Notes under the pieces: generated by a model
Told to the model about the DNA's origin: nothing
Seen by the model: only the letters and a program-made list of their open reading frames with translations
Databases searched by the model: none
Made by a program: the position numbers and the translations under genes
NCBI GenBank assembly: GCA_963849305.1
Contig: CAWKGV010000022.1
Location: 434,001-498,000, forward strand
From: CAWKGV01 sp963849305
GTDB lineage: Bacteria; Pseudomonadota; Alphaproteobacteria; Acetobacterales; Acetobacteraceae
DNA: 64,000 nt
Reading direction: 5' to 3'
Shown here: one piece after another, positions 1 through 8,577 of the stretch
Position numbering within the stretch: the first letter of the stretch is position 1
Layout: each line of letters opens with the position of its first letter

Positions 1-834
1 CAGCCACCAGGAGCCGAGCGACATCATCCCCACCCGGCCGGCGACGAACAGATCGGCCCCGGTCGGGTACTGCACGGCGCTGAGCGCGCCGGGCTGGAAC
101 ACGTGCTCGGTGAACAAAAGCCGCCAGACCTTCGCGGCGTTGACAAGACCAGGTCGGGTCCAGACCGGCGCCCCGCCTTCGGCCTCGACCAAATCCCCAA
201 GCCCGGTCTGCGCCGCGATCTGCATGTACACCCAGGCCACGAAATTGTCCGAGGCGGCGCCCTGGTAGAACGGAACCAGCCCGGCCGCCCGAAGCTGCCG
301 CGCGGCCGTCGCCATGTCCTGGAACGTCTTGGGCGCGCCGGCGATCTTGGCCTTCTGGAATGCCTCGCGGTCGTACCAGAGGTTCAGCACCTCGGCCTCT
401 TGCGGCAGGATGTAGAAGCTGCCGTCGCCCTTGGGATTGCCGAGCCGGGCTTCCGACAACAGGACCGGGGCGAAATGCTTCTGCCAGTCATCGCCCCAGG
501 CGTCCGTCGCCATCGCCGAGAGATCCTTCAACCGCTCGCGGTATTGCTGGGTGCGGGCGCCGGGCGGTAGGCCGATGATATCGGGCAGGATCAGGGAGCG
601 GGCGGCGGCCTGCAACGCGGTGAAATAAGATGAGGACGGCTGGACCAGCGCGCGCAGCTCGATATCGGGGTGCGCCTTCTCGATCGCCGCCACCATCGCC
701 TTCATGGTCGTGGGGTCGGGGCTCCAGGACCAGAGCGTAACGACGGTGCGTTGGTCGGCCATGGCGGCGCCGGAGAGCGCCAGGACGGCGGTGCTGAAGG
801 CAATCAGGGCCAAGCGGCGTATGGCGCGCGTCAT
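1..834 (-). CDS. ABC transporter extracellular solute-binding protein, partial (C-terminus beyond window)
   Basis: Periplasmic binding protein of a sugar-type ABC importer (family 1 SBP). The reading frame is open from ATG at 834 down to base 1, giving 278 codons with no stop, so the C-terminal part lies outside the window. Residues 1-26 form a Sec signal peptide (basic MTRAIRR, hydrophobic stretch, cleavage near SGAAMA). The mature part starts with VTLWSWSPDP, typical of these proteins, followed by ILPDIIGLP and FYILPQEAEVLNLWYD, the usual ligand-binding lobe pattern. Partner permease and ATPase genes are not seen and would lie to the left. The gene starts 20 bp downstream of the MFS gene stop on the same strand, so the two may be co-transcribed. 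The substrate cannot be read from the sequence. Confidence 0.85.
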   Translation of the reverse strand, partial: MTRAIRRLALIAFSTAVLALSGAAMADQRTVVTLWSWSPDPTTMKAMVAAIEKAHPDIELRALVQPSSSYFTALQAAARSLILPDIIGLPPGARTQQYRERLKDLSAMATDAWGDDWQKHFAPVLLSEARLGNPKGDGSFYILPQEAEVLNLWYDREAFQKAKIAGAPKTFQDMATAARQLRAAGLVPFYQGAASDNFVAWVYMQIAAQTGLGDLVEAEGGAPVWTRPGLVNAAKVWRLLFTEHVFQPGALSAVQYPTGADLFVAGRVGMMSLGSWWL

Positions 835-853
835 GCGGGTCGGTCCCTTGCGT

Positions 854-2146
854 CTATGCCGCGGCCGGCGCTCCAACCGGGCGGCGGGTCATGGTCAGGG
901 TGAGAATGGCGCCCAGGATCAGCAGCGCGCCCGCGAGCAGGAACGCGCTAGTAAAGCTGTTGGTCGCGGCGACGATGTAGCCGGTGAGGATCGGCGCGGC
1001 GAGGCCGAACAGATTGCCGCCGAACTGGATCCAGCCGATCGCCGCGCCGATGCTCCGGCCCGCGTGCAGCAGGTCGTTGGTGAGCGAGTAGGTATTGACG
1101 AAGACGCTCTGCACGCAGGCCAGCGAGAACGTGATCTCTGCCAGCAGCAGCGCCAGCGAGCCGGTGAACGGCGCGAGCATCATCACGGCCGCGCCCACGG
1201 CCAGGATCACGATCGCCCAGCGGCGCTTGCCGGCGCGCACCGCCTCCGGCGTGAGCAGGCGATCGCAGACGCGACCGAAGATCAGGGTCAGCAGCATCGC
1301 GCCGAAATAGCAGCTGCCGGTCTGCACCCCGGAATGCATGATGTTGATATGCCTTGTCTGCACGAGGTAAGTCGGCAGCCAGGTGAGGAACAGGTATTGC
1401 GTGTAGTTGACGCAGCCTTGGACCAGGAACAGGCCCCACATCGTCTGATAACTGAGCAGTTCCATGAGCGGCATGTGGTGGGTGTCGCTGGTGCCGCCCG
1501 GGGCGCGCTCGGCGAGGATCATGCGCCGTTCCTTTACGGGCAGCCAGTCGGCTCGCTCGGGGTCGCGGAACAAGGCGAGCCAGACCGCGACCCAGGTGAA
1601 GCCGAGCCCGCCCGAAATCACGAACGAGAGGCGCCAGCCGACTGCGCCCACCAGCCAAGCGACCGTGACCGCCGAGACCGCGGTTCCGAACGCGGGGCCG
1701 GAGCCGGAGATGGAGAACGCGAGCGCCCGCTCGCGCACCGGCACCCATTCACGGATGGCGCGCGCGGCGAGCGGGAAGGTGGGAGATTCGCCGATGCCGA
1801 GCAGCAAGCGCGTGAAGAATAGGAACCCGAAGCTCCAGGAAAGGGCCGCGAGGGCGGTGGCGGCAGACCAGAAGGCGATGCAGCGCGCCGCCGTGTTGCG
1901 CGTCCCCCAGCGATCCAGCAGCAGGCCGGCCGGAAGCTGGCAGGGCGCGTAGCTCCAGATAAACGAGGAAAGCAGGTAGCCGACCGCCACGGGCGTCAGC
2001 GCGAAGGTGCTGATCAGCACCGGCATGGCGATCGCCAATACGGTGCGATCGAAATAGTTGATCAGGGTCATGAAGAACAGCAGGAACAGGACGATGTAAC
2101 GCCTGTGCGTGATATCCTGACCGATGGCGGCCGTTGCCGAGGACAC
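854..2146 (-). CDS. MFS transporter, anion:cation symporter (ACS)-like
   Basis: 430-residue inner-membrane transporter with about 12 hydrophobic segments and the MFS signature between helices 2 and 3 (LLLDRWGTRNTAARC). The start of the first helix (FLLFFMTLINYFDRTVLAIA) and GIGESPTFPLAARAIREW are typical of the ACS/phthalate-permease group that moves organic anions such as sugar acids or aromatic acids. The start is GTG at 2146, supported by GGGAGGAG about 5 bases upstream. It is divergent from the nitronate monooxygenase gene, leaving about 95 bp for two promoters. The solute is not determinable. Confidence 0.88.
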   Translation of the reverse strand: MSSATAAIGQDITHRRYIVLFLLFFMTLINYFDRTVLAIAMPVLISTFALTPVAVGYLLSSFIWSYAPCQLPAGLLLDRWGTRNTAARCIAFWSAATALAALSWSFGFLFFTRLLLGIGESPTFPLAARAIREWVPVRERALAFSISGSGPAFGTAVSAVTVAWLVGAVGWRLSFVISGGLGFTWVAVWLALFRDPERADWLPVKERRMILAERAPGGTSDTHHMPLMELLSYQTMWGLFLVQGCVNYTQYLFLTWLPTYLVQTRHINIMHSGVQTGSCYFGAMLLTLIFGRVCDRLLTPEAVRAGKRRWAIVILAVGAAVMMLAPFTGSLALLLAEITFSLACVQSVFVNTYSLTNDLLHAGRSIGAAIGWIQFGGNLFGLAAPILTGYIVAATNSFTSAFLLAGALLILGAILTLTMTRRPVGAPAAA

Positions 2147-2241
2147 TGCAGCTCCTCCCGTGGCGGCGGTTTGCAGTTACGCGCAGTCGTGGCACGCGTT
2201 GGCCGTCGCGTCGATGGACGGCAAAGGGAGGGCGAGGGGGC

Positions 2242-3390
2242 ATGGCGATGCACACACGGATTTGCGACATGCTGGGGATCGAGCATCCGATCCTGCTCGC
2301 CGGGATGGGCCGCGCGGCGACGCCGGAACTGGCCGCCGCGGTTTCCAATGCCGGCGGGCTCGGGGTTCTAGGCGCCGCGGCCTGTGGGCCGAACCAGTTG
2401 CGCGCGTGGATCAGACGCACGCGCGAGCTGACCGACCGGCCGTTCGGGGTCGATACGTTACTGCCGGCGTCCGTGCGGCGGGGTGCCACCACGGGCGGAA
2501 ACACCGGCGTCTCGCCCGCCGAGCTGCTGGGCCAGCACCGCGCGTTGGCGAAGGAGTTCATGGTCCGTGAGGGGTTGGCCGAATTGGACGGCGCGGCGAT
2601 GGCGCGCGTGGCGGGGGCCGATCCGGCGGATCGCGGCGGCCCGCCGCCGCTCAGTGCCGCGTTCTTCGAGGCGCAGATGGAGGTGGTGATCGCGGAGCGG
2701 GTGGCCGTGTACGCGGCCGGGCTCGGCAGCCCGGAGCCCTGGATGGAGCGGCTGAAGGCGAACGGGACCAAGGTGATCTGCGTGGTCGGCGCGACCAAGC
2801 ACGCGCGCCAGGTGCTGGCGACGGGGGTGGATCTCATCGTGGCGCAGGGCCATGACGGCGGCGGGCACAACTCCCCGGTGGGCACGATGGCACTGATCCC
2901 GCAAGTGGTGGACGCGGTTGCCGGGCGGTTGCCGGTGCTGGGCGCGGGCGGCATCGCCGACGGGCGCGGCGTGGCGGCGGCGATGATGCTGGGCGCGGAG
3001 GGCGCCTGGATCGGCACGGCGTTCCTGGCGACGCATGAAGCGGGGTTGCGCGACTTCCAGAAAACGGCGCTGGTCGAGGGCGACGACCAGAGCACGGTGG
3101 TTTCCCGCTCGGTGACTGGCAAGCCGGCCCGCATGGTGCGCAACAAATGGGCCGATGCCTATGCCGAGGCGGGGGTCGAGCCATTGCCGATGCCGCATCA
3201 GGGCACGGTCTCGGGGCCAGTCACGGCGGCGGCGGTGGCGGCGGGCCGGCAGGATGTCTGGCCGGGCTTCGCGGGCCAGGGGCTGGGGATGGTGCGCGCC
3301 GTGCGGCCGGCGGCCGAGGTGCTGCGCAATATTGTAGCCGAGGCGGAACGGGTGCTGGCGGGAGCGCATCGGTTCATCGGGGCCCGGTGA
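2242..3390 (+). CDS. Nitronate monooxygenase family flavoprotein
   Basis: 382-residue TIM-barrel FMN enzyme of the nitronate monooxygenase/2-nitropropane dioxygenase family, which oxidises alkyl nitronates and related compounds. Seen: N-terminal GIEHPILLAGMGRAATPELA, GGLGVLGAA, the phosphate-binding barrel parts VIAQGHDGGGHN and PVLGAGGIADGRG, then AEGAWIGTAFLATHEA. The open frame extends further upstream, but the ATG at 2242 has a purine-rich ribosome site (GGGAGGGCGAGGGGG) just ahead and begins at the conserved family N-terminus. Stop and next start overlap as ATGA at 3388-3392. The family also includes enoyl-ACP-reductase-like members, so the exact substrate is open. Confidence 0.85.
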   Translation: MAMHTRICDMLGIEHPILLAGMGRAATPELAAAVSNAGGLGVLGAAACGPNQLRAWIRRTRELTDRPFGVDTLLPASVRRGATTGGNTGVSPAELLGQHRALAKEFMVREGLAELDGAAMARVAGADPADRGGPPPLSAAFFEAQMEVVIAERVAVYAAGLGSPEPWMERLKANGTKVICVVGATKHARQVLATGVDLIVAQGHDGGGHNSPVGTMALIPQVVDAVAGRLPVLGAGGIADGRGVAAAMMLGAEGAWIGTAFLATHEAGLRDFQKTALVEGDDQSTVVSRSVTGKPARMVRNKWADAYAEAGVEPLPMPHQGTVSGPVTAAAVAAGRQDVWPGFAGQGLGMVRAVRPAAEVLRNIVAEAERVLAGAHRFIGAR

Positions 3391-3551
3391 TGGGCGAGGG
3401 AGACGCGGGCGGGAAGCCGCCGGCCAAGCCCGCACTCTCGGCCAAGGAGGCTCGGGCCGCGCGCGAGGCGGCGCGGCTGCGCGAGAACTTGCGCAAGCGC
3501 AAGGAGCAGGCGCGGGGGAGGGAGGCGGCGAAGAGGCCACCGCAGGCCTAA
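3390..3551 (+). CDS. Small basic hypothetical protein
   Basis: 53 residues, ATG overlapping the nitronate monooxygenase stop (ATGA). The C-terminal half is a highly charged predicted helix rich in Arg, Lys, Glu and Ala, including the stretch RLRENLRKRKEQARGREA. Short proteins ending in this kind of RENLRKRK helix are common as orphan genes in Alphaproteobacteria, but I know of no assigned function. Translational coupling to the upstream enzyme supports it being real; no domain is recognised. Confidence 0.55.
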   Translation: MGEGDAGGKPPAKPALSAKEARAAREAARLRENLRKRKEQARGREAAKRPPQA

Positions 3552-3646
3552 GCGCGACTCCTGGCAAGAGTGGCGCCGGACCGATAGGCTACGGAGTTTG
3601 CTTGATGAGCGTTCCGCATGGCGGTTCCCTCGCCTGAGACCGGCGG

Positions 3647-3853
3647 TTGCTCGCCCTCGGCGACCGGGCTAGCGCTTTGGTGCCGGACAAACCGTGGAGC
3701 GACATTCGGGAAATGGGCAACCGGTTGAGACGTGCTTACGACCGAATTGATCCGAACGTAATTTGGGTTACGACCAATAATGATCTTCCCAATTTGAGGC
3801 CGAGCGTGCGGCGAGCCCTGGAACGACTTCGGGTGTCGGGCGATCAGGGCTGA
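3647..3853 (+). pseudogene. Remnant of a HepT/DUF86-type HEPN toxin
   Basis: 68 residues from a TTG codon match only the C-terminal half of HepT-type HEPN ribonuclease toxins: DKPWSDIREMGNRLRRAYD, IDPNVIWVTTNNDLPNL, RPSVRRALERL. Family members are usually about 110-120 residues and carry an R-x4-6-H catalytic motif that would read NRLRHAYD here; the His is replaced by Arg. The N-terminal half and the MntA-type nucleotidyltransferase partner gene are both missing, so this is best read as a dead fragment. No good ribosome site precedes it. Confidence 0.6.
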
Positions 3854-3926
3854 TACGGGTTTGCGCTCGGGCTGGGGGTTCGGCTAGAGGGGCCGGCCGC
3901 TCTCGCCCGTTTGGAGTCGCCGCCCG

Positions 3927-4481
3927 ATGCCCGTCATGTCCGACCGCTGGATCCGCCGCATGGCCATGGAGCAACGGATGATCGAGCCGTTCGTGGAGGC
4001 GCAGAAACGCGAGGGGGTGATCAGCTATGGCCTGTCCAGCTACGGCTATGACGCGCGCATCGCCGACGAGTTCAAGATCTTCACCAACATCGATTCCGCC
4101 GTGGTCGATCCTAAGGACTTCGCGCCGCGCAGCTTCGTGGACCGCACAACCGACATCTGCATCATCCCGCCCAACAGCTTCGCCCTGGGCCACACGGTCG
4201 AGTACTTCCGCATCCCGCGCGACGTGCTGGTGATCTGCCTCGGCAAATCGACCTATGCGCGCTGCGGCATCATCGTGAACGTGACGCCGCTGGAGCCGGA
4301 ATGGGAAGGGCAGGTGACGATCGAGATCAGCAACACCACGCCCCTGCCGGCCAAGATCCACGCCCATGAAGGGATCTGCCAGTTCCTGTTCTTGCAAGGC
4401 AACGAACCCTGCGAGATCAGTTACGCGGACAAGGCTGGGAAGTATATGCGGCAAAAGGGCGTGGCGCTGCCGAGACTATGA
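3927..4481 (+). CDS. dcd: dCTP deaminase
   Basis: 184 residues; deaminates dCTP to dUTP in thymidylate supply. Seen: the N-terminal region WIRRMAMEQRMIEPFVE, YGLSSYGYDARIADEFKIF, the nucleotide-binding GKSTYARCGI and the catalytic-Glu segment TPLEPEWEGQVTIEISNTT, then AHEGICQFLFLQG. Length and motifs are full for the trimeric bacterial enzyme. MSDRW at 3936 is an equally possible start. Its last codons overlap the exonuclease start as ATGA, so the two are probably translated together. Confidence 0.96.
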   Translation: MPVMSDRWIRRMAMEQRMIEPFVEAQKREGVISYGLSSYGYDARIADEFKIFTNIDSAVVDPKDFAPRSFVDRTTDICIIPPNSFALGHTVEYFRIPRDVLVICLGKSTYARCGIIVNVTPLEPEWEGQVTIEISNTTPLPAKIHAHEGICQFLFLQGNEPCEISYADKAGKYMRQKGVALPRL

Positions 4482-5323
4482 GGGTGAGCCGGCCGCTGCT
4501 GGTGATCGACGGGGACTCGTTCGCGCATCGCGCCTATCACGGGCTGCCGAAGTCGATCCGGCGGCGCGGCAACAAAGGTGGCGGCGCGATCGTGGGCTTC
4601 GCGAATTTTCTGCTTCGGTTTTATGAGAGCGAGCAACCGCGGGCGGTGCTGGTGGGTTGGGACACGCTGGATGCGCCGACCTATCGGCAACAGGCGTTCC
4701 CGGCCTATCAGGGCGGGCGGCACTTCGATGCCGAGTTGATCGACCAGCTTGAGGTGTTGCCGGAGTTCGTGGCCGCGTGCGGCTTTGCTTACGCAAAGGC
4801 TCCCGGCTTCGAGGCCGACGACTTTCTGGCGGCGGCGGTCGCGCTGGAGGAGCGGCGCGGCGGCACCGCCATCGTGGCGAGCGGCGACCGCGATGCATTT
4901 CAGCTTGCCTCGGACGCGACCACGATCCTGCAGCCGGTGCGCGCCGGGGAGATGGCACGCATCGGGCCGGTGGAAGTGCGCGCGCGGTACGGGGTGGACC
5001 CGAAGCAGGTGCCCGACTTCATCGCGCTGCGCGGCGATCCGTCAGACAAGCTGCCGGGGGCGTCGGGCGTGGGGCCGAAGGGGGCGGCGAGCCTCTTGCG
5101 CAAATACGGGACGCTGGAGGCTGCGCTCGCGGAGGGCAGGTTCGCGGCGCAGGCCGAGGCGCTGCGCCTGTACCGCTGGATCGCGACGATGGATGCTGTC
5201 GCGCCGCTGCCGCCGCTGCACGACCAGACGCCGACCTGGGGCGAGGGGTCGGCGTTGGCGCGGGAGTGGGAGCTGAACCGTTTGGCGGATCGGCTGGCGG
5301 AGCTTGGCAGGTCTGCGCCTTAG
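4478..5323 (+). CDS. 5'-3' exonuclease (PolA N-terminal/FEN-type)
   Basis: 281-residue stand-alone 5' nuclease of the FEN/PolA-exonuclease fold. Metal-binding acidic motifs are present: LVIDGDSFAHRAYHGLP near the N-terminus, EADDFLAAAV and ASGDRDAFQLAS in the middle, and the helix-3-turn-helix DNA-binding segment GDPSDKLPGASGVGPKGAA. There is no polymerase domain, so it acts as a separate flap/5'-3' nuclease in DNA repair or replication. It starts within the dcd stop (ATGA), an odd but clear coupling of nucleotide metabolism with a nuclease. Confidence 0.9.
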   Translation: MRVSRPLLVIDGDSFAHRAYHGLPKSIRRRGNKGGGAIVGFANFLLRFYESEQPRAVLVGWDTLDAPTYRQQAFPAYQGGRHFDAELIDQLEVLPEFVAACGFAYAKAPGFEADDFLAAAVALEERRGGTAIVASGDRDAFQLASDATTILQPVRAGEMARIGPVEVRARYGVDPKQVPDFIALRGDPSDKLPGASGVGPKGAASLLRKYGTLEAALAEGRFAAQAEALRLYRWIATMDAVAPLPPLHDQTPTWGEGSALAREWELNRLADRLAELGRSAP

Positions 5324-5334
5324 GTGTCGCGGAA

Positions 5335-5754
5335 TTATGCGCTGCCGCCGAGTACGCGAACGCCGAGCGAGGTCGCGGCGGCGCTTAGCTGCTGGTCAAG
5401 AGTTGCTAGCGGCAGCTTCCGCCGCAGCGTCAGTTCCAGATACGCCGCGTCGTAGGCGGTGAGCCGGAAGTCATCTGACAAACGCAACGTCGTTGTCCAC
5501 GCGTGGGTATCGGTTTCGGGGTCGACAGTGATTAGCATCGTCGCGAGCTGGACGATGGCTTGGTCGCGATAGGCCGTGTCGATGCGCTTGCGCCGGATCG
5601 CGATTTGGAAGCCGTTGGCGATTTCAAGCCGCCACAAGACCGGGACGATGGCGCCCTCGTCCGCGACCTGATCAAGCACCGCATCGGCCGCCGGCGTCCC
5701 CTCGTCCTCGAAATACCAGCTCAGGGCCAGTGACGGATCGAGCACCAGGCTCAC
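5335..5754 (-). CDS. PIN-domain ribonuclease toxin (VapC-like)
   Basis: 139 residues with the PIN fold acidic residues: D6 in LVLDPSLALSW, E44 in VLWRLEIANG, and YDAAYLELTL plus ATLDQQL near the C-terminus. These toxins cleave RNA and are held inactive by the antitoxin encoded just upstream. The start overlaps the Phd-type antitoxin stop (5751-5754, ATGA), the normal antitoxin-toxin order. It is convergent with the exonuclease gene, 11 bp away. Confidence 0.88.
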   Translation of the reverse strand: MSLVLDPSLALSWYFEDEGTPAADAVLDQVADEGAIVPVLWRLEIANGFQIAIRRKRIDTAYRDQAIVQLATMLITVDPETDTHAWTTTLRLSDDFRLTAYDAAYLELTLRRKLPLATLDQQLSAAATSLGVRVLGGSA

Positions 5755-5993
5755 GCCCGGCCTTCGTTGATCAGATCCTTGATCTTCAGGCCGCCAAGCG
5801 TGACGCCTTGGCGCATCTCCCGGATGCGCCGGACAGCCTCGTGCGCCGCTTTACGACTAAAGGCGCCCTTGGCGGGCACCAGGCGTGCGACCTCCTTGCC
5901 GTGGCGGGTGATGGTGACTTCCTCGCCTTGCTCGACAATGTCGAGCAGCTGGCCGAGTTTGTTCTTCGCCTCGAAAGCGCCGACTTCTCGCAT
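5751..5993 (-). CDS. Phd/YefM-type antitoxin
   Basis: 80 residues. The N-terminal DNA-binding part is typical of Phd/YefM antitoxins: EVGAFEAKNKLGQLLDIVEQ, then GEEVTITRHGKEVARLVP. The C-terminal half (KAAHEAVRRIREMRQGV) is the expected toxin-wrapping segment. It should bind and neutralise the PIN toxin encoded downstream and repress its own promoter. Overlap with the toxin is 4 bases. Confidence 0.88.
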   Translation of the reverse strand: MREVGAFEAKNKLGQLLDIVEQGEEVTITRHGKEVARLVPAKGAFSRKAAHEAVRRIREMRQGVTLGGLKIKDLINEGRA

Positions 5994-6066
5994 AGGATTA
6001 CCTGCTCAAGCTAGATGCAGGCTAGCTTACCGACCACATTGAGGAATGTCCATCCCTCGACGAGAC

Positions 6067-7494
6067 TCAGCGTGAGGCGCTGGTGCCGATCAGGCCCAGG
6101 ACGGCGGTTGCGGCGGCATCGCCCATAGCTTGATAACCGGCGCGATTGGGATGCAGGTAGTCGCCCGCGCTGCCTTCGCTGTTCGGCACGAACGGTGCCA
6201 GAAGGGTGCCAGTGCTCGGGTCCGTAGTGACGGCCGCGAAGTCCACCGTCGCATCGAAGATGCCGCTGGTGAGAATGAAAGTATTGAGCTGCTTGCGATA
6301 AGCATCGGTCTGGGCGCTGCCGTACGACGCGGCGATCGCTGGGCTGACGTTCGCGGCGAGAGGGCTGTTGCTCGGGACCTGGCCCCCCGGCACCAGGGAC
6401 GGTGTCAAGGTCGCACCGATCACCGCCACGCCAGCGCCGTGCAGGGTGCTGACGACCTGCTGATAGCCGGCGATGATCGGGACCGGCGTTGTCATCGCGG
6501 ATCCGAGATCGTTGATTCCCTCCATCCACACCAGTCGCGACCGAACTCGCTCGGTTGCCGGCTGTCCGGCCACGGTTGCCGCGACCGCGTTGCCGCCGAT
6601 CCCCTCGTTCACCACGCTGACCTTGCCGCCGAGCTTGTCATGCAACTTCCGGGACAGCTCGTTCGACCAGCGATCGTTACCGTTGAGCGTGGAGAAGGTG
6701 CCATCGGTGATGGAGTCGCCGAACGCACAAACAACGATGGTGTCGTTCTGTACCAGCGCGTCCAGCTCGCTGACGAAGAAGAATGACGTCGTGGAATAGG
6801 GATAGGAGCTGGCGTCCTTGTCCGCCACCACATCGCCGGAATTGGGCGGGCTGATGTAGGAGGTGGTGAAGGCGGTGTCGTGATAGCTAGCCGGCCCGGT
6901 CGATCCTTGCACGGCGAAGCTGACGGCGAGGTTGCGGCCCCGCAGGTCGTCGGGCAGCTTGTTCGAGGTCATGAACGGCAGTTGAACTGGGTCGCTGAAC
7001 ACCTGCTGGCCTGCCGGGATGGTCACGCCGGGCTGGCCGCCAAAGGTAAGCTCGGCGCTGCTGTTGGGCACGAGATTGGCCTGGTAATCCTGCAATGCCA
7101 CGGCCGCGTCGCTGAACACCACGGACTGGGTGCCGAACACGTTCGAGAAACGCACGCGGACCGTGTCGCTCCAGAGATCCGGTTTGATTATCATACGGAA
7201 CGTCTGGTTGGTTGCTCCGTTGCTGGTCGCGTTCGGGAGCGCGAAGCTGAGGTCCGGCTGCGGGTCATAGGCGGAGATGGCGGCCCCTTGCGGCGTGGTC
7301 GGGGCGACATAGGCGGACTGGATCGCCGTGCTCCAGGAAGCCGCCCATTTGCCGGTTTGCTGCGCGGTTGCCGGGCTGGGCAGTACGGTGCTTAGCGCGA
7401 GCACCGCCCCGAGAGCGGTCGCGATGACGTCGCGGGGTGATTGGCGCTGCTGTTCCGCGGCGGATGCGTCGGGCAAGCCTTGTTTCTGGGTCAT
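6067..7494 (-). CDS. Secreted SGNH/GDSL hydrolase
   Basis: 475 residues from the ATG at 7494, chosen because GGAGGAA lies 6 bases upstream; an earlier in-frame ATG at 7509 would overlap that ribosome site. Residues about 25-45 hold a signal peptide (ALGAVLALSTVLPSPATAQ). The SGNH blocks are visible: VVCAFGDSITDGTFS (nucleophile Ser), NEGIGGNAV, WMEGINDLG, and the catalytic Asp-His pair in DYLHPNRAGYQAMGDA near the C-terminus. An N-terminal beta-rich domain of about 200 residues precedes the hydrolase, as in exported acyl- or glycan-esterases. Substrate unknown. Confidence 0.88.
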   Translation of the reverse strand: MTQKQGLPDASAAEQQRQSPRDVIATALGAVLALSTVLPSPATAQQTGKWAASWSTAIQSAYVAPTTPQGAAISAYDPQPDLSFALPNATSNGATNQTFRMIIKPDLWSDTVRVRFSNVFGTQSVVFSDAAVALQDYQANLVPNSSAELTFGGQPGVTIPAGQQVFSDPVQLPFMTSNKLPDDLRGRNLAVSFAVQGSTGPASYHDTAFTTSYISPPNSGDVVADKDASSYPYSTTSFFFVSELDALVQNDTIVVCAFGDSITDGTFSTLNGNDRWSNELSRKLHDKLGGKVSVVNEGIGGNAVAATVAGQPATERVRSRLVWMEGINDLGSAMTTPVPIIAGYQQVVSTLHGAGVAVIGATLTPSLVPGGQVPSNSPLAANVSPAIAASYGSAQTDAYRKQLNTFILTSGIFDATVDFAAVTTDPSTGTLLAPFVPNSEGSAGDYLHPNRAGYQAMGDAAATAVLGLIGTSASR

Positions 7495-7806
7495 ACTCGT
7501 TTCCTCCATATTGTCGTTCGCAGCTGGTCGCCGCGTTGGGCAGAGCCGTTATGCACAGGCGAAAGTCATCAAATTCCCTCGGCGCAAAATGCGGCCACGC
7601 CAGGCAAGTGCGAGGTCGCGCTGGTGGCCATGCGGTTGGTCGGCTGAACCGCGAACTTCCCCGGCGTCGGCAGCCGATGGCAGTCGGGCACCGCCGGCGG
7701 ACATCGTCGTCTACGCTCGCCTCCTCGATCCATTTTGGCCCAAGTTGGCATAATCCTCGGTTCGGCCCACATATGTCGCGCCATGTCAAGGAAGAGCGAG
7801 TCTGTA

Positions 7807-8055
7807 ATGCCGCGGCAACGCGCCAGGATCACCGAGGGTGGGAGACTGGTTAGCCCCGCGGAGTTTTTGCGTCAAATGGGGCTAATTCCGGGGGAGAGCG
7901 TGCTCATCGACCTGCGGGACGGAGAGGTGCGCGTGCGGTCGTTGCGCGGCGCGGTCGAAAAGGCGCAAGCACTGGTTCACCGCTACGTGCCCGAAGGCGT
8001 CAGCCTGTCGGAGGAACTGATCCGCGAACGACACGCGGAAGCCGAGCGTGAATGA
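7807..8055 (+). CDS. AbrB/MazE-type antitoxin
   Basis: 82 residues from ATG 7807. The swapped-hairpin DNA-binding fold is recognisable: ARITEGGRLVSPAEFLRQMG, GESVLIDLRDGEVRVRS, then the toxin-binding tail EELIRERHAEAERE. Upstream in-frame starts at 7735 (TTG) and 7783 (ATG) exist but fall outside the conserved length. It overlaps the PIN toxin frame (GTG at 8048), so this is a VapBC-type pair whose toxin is now frameshifted. Confidence 0.8.
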   Translation: MPRQRARITEGGRLVSPAEFLRQMGLIPGESVLIDLRDGEVRVRSLRGAVEKAQALVHRYVPEGVSLSEELIRERHAEAERE

Positions 8056-8434
8056 ACCTCGGGTCGTGCCTGATTCCTCGGCATTGCTGGCTCTGCTCCT
8101 CCAGGAGCCGGGCCGAAAGGGTGTTCGCGGTTCTGACAAGGACCTCGATAAGCGTCGTCAATTTGGCCGAAGTGGTCTCGAAACTCGCCGAGCAGGGAAT
8201 GCCGCCCGACGAGATCCGGGTGACGCTGGAGGCACTTGACCTGAATTTATGCCCCCTCGACTTCGAGACTGCTTACGCTGCGGGCGAACTTCGACGAGCA
8301 ACACGAAAGGCCGAGTTGTCCCTTGGCGATCGCGTCTGTCTGGCTCTGGCGACCGCCTCGGCGTGGTGGCGCTCACGGCTGATCGGGCGTGGAGAGGCGT
8401 GCTGCCCGACCACGCCATCGAATTGATCCGTTGA
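8048..8434 (+). pseudogene. PIN-domain toxin (VapC-like) with two compensating frameshifts
   Basis: The PIN toxin is split over frames. It starts at GTG 8048 (VPDSSALLALLLQEPG, with the first acidic residue), moves +1 near 8110-8117 into AERVFAVLTRTSISVVNLAE through AELSLGDRVCLALA, then returns to the first frame near 8350 for RLGVVALTADRAWRGVLP to the stop at 8434. Repaired it gives a full-length PIN protein of about 128 residues with all acidic motifs. Two opposite single-base changes in one short gene could be decay or sequence error. Confidence 0.8.
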
Positions 8435-8465
8435 AAACGATGCTTGGGCACATCGAATTTGATGC

Positions 8466-8551
8466 TGGTGCGGTCGAGAAGACTCGAACTTCCACGGGGT
8501 TTCCCCCACAAGCACCTCAAGCTTGCGCGTCTACCATTCCGCCACGACCGC
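8466..8551 (-). tRNA. tRNA-Leu (anticodon GAG)
   Basis: On the minus strand a full class II tRNA can be folded. Acceptor GCGGTCG pairs with CGACCGC. A D-arm contains AATGGTAGACGC. The anticodon stem CAAGC/GCTTG encloses TTGAGGT, so the anticodon is GAG. There is a long variable arm GGGG-GAAA-CCCC, and the T-arm GAAGTTCGAGTCTTC. The 3' CCA is encoded at 8466-8468. It is transcribed away from lipB. Confidence 0.96.
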
Positions 8552-8577
8552 ATCGGGCGCGGCGCGGGGTATAGCCG

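Noticed and set aside
704..1822. Long plus-strand frame of 372 codons opposite the MFS gene
   Set aside because: Arg/Gln/Ala-rich shadow of a transporter that has full helices and a ribosome site on the minus strand.
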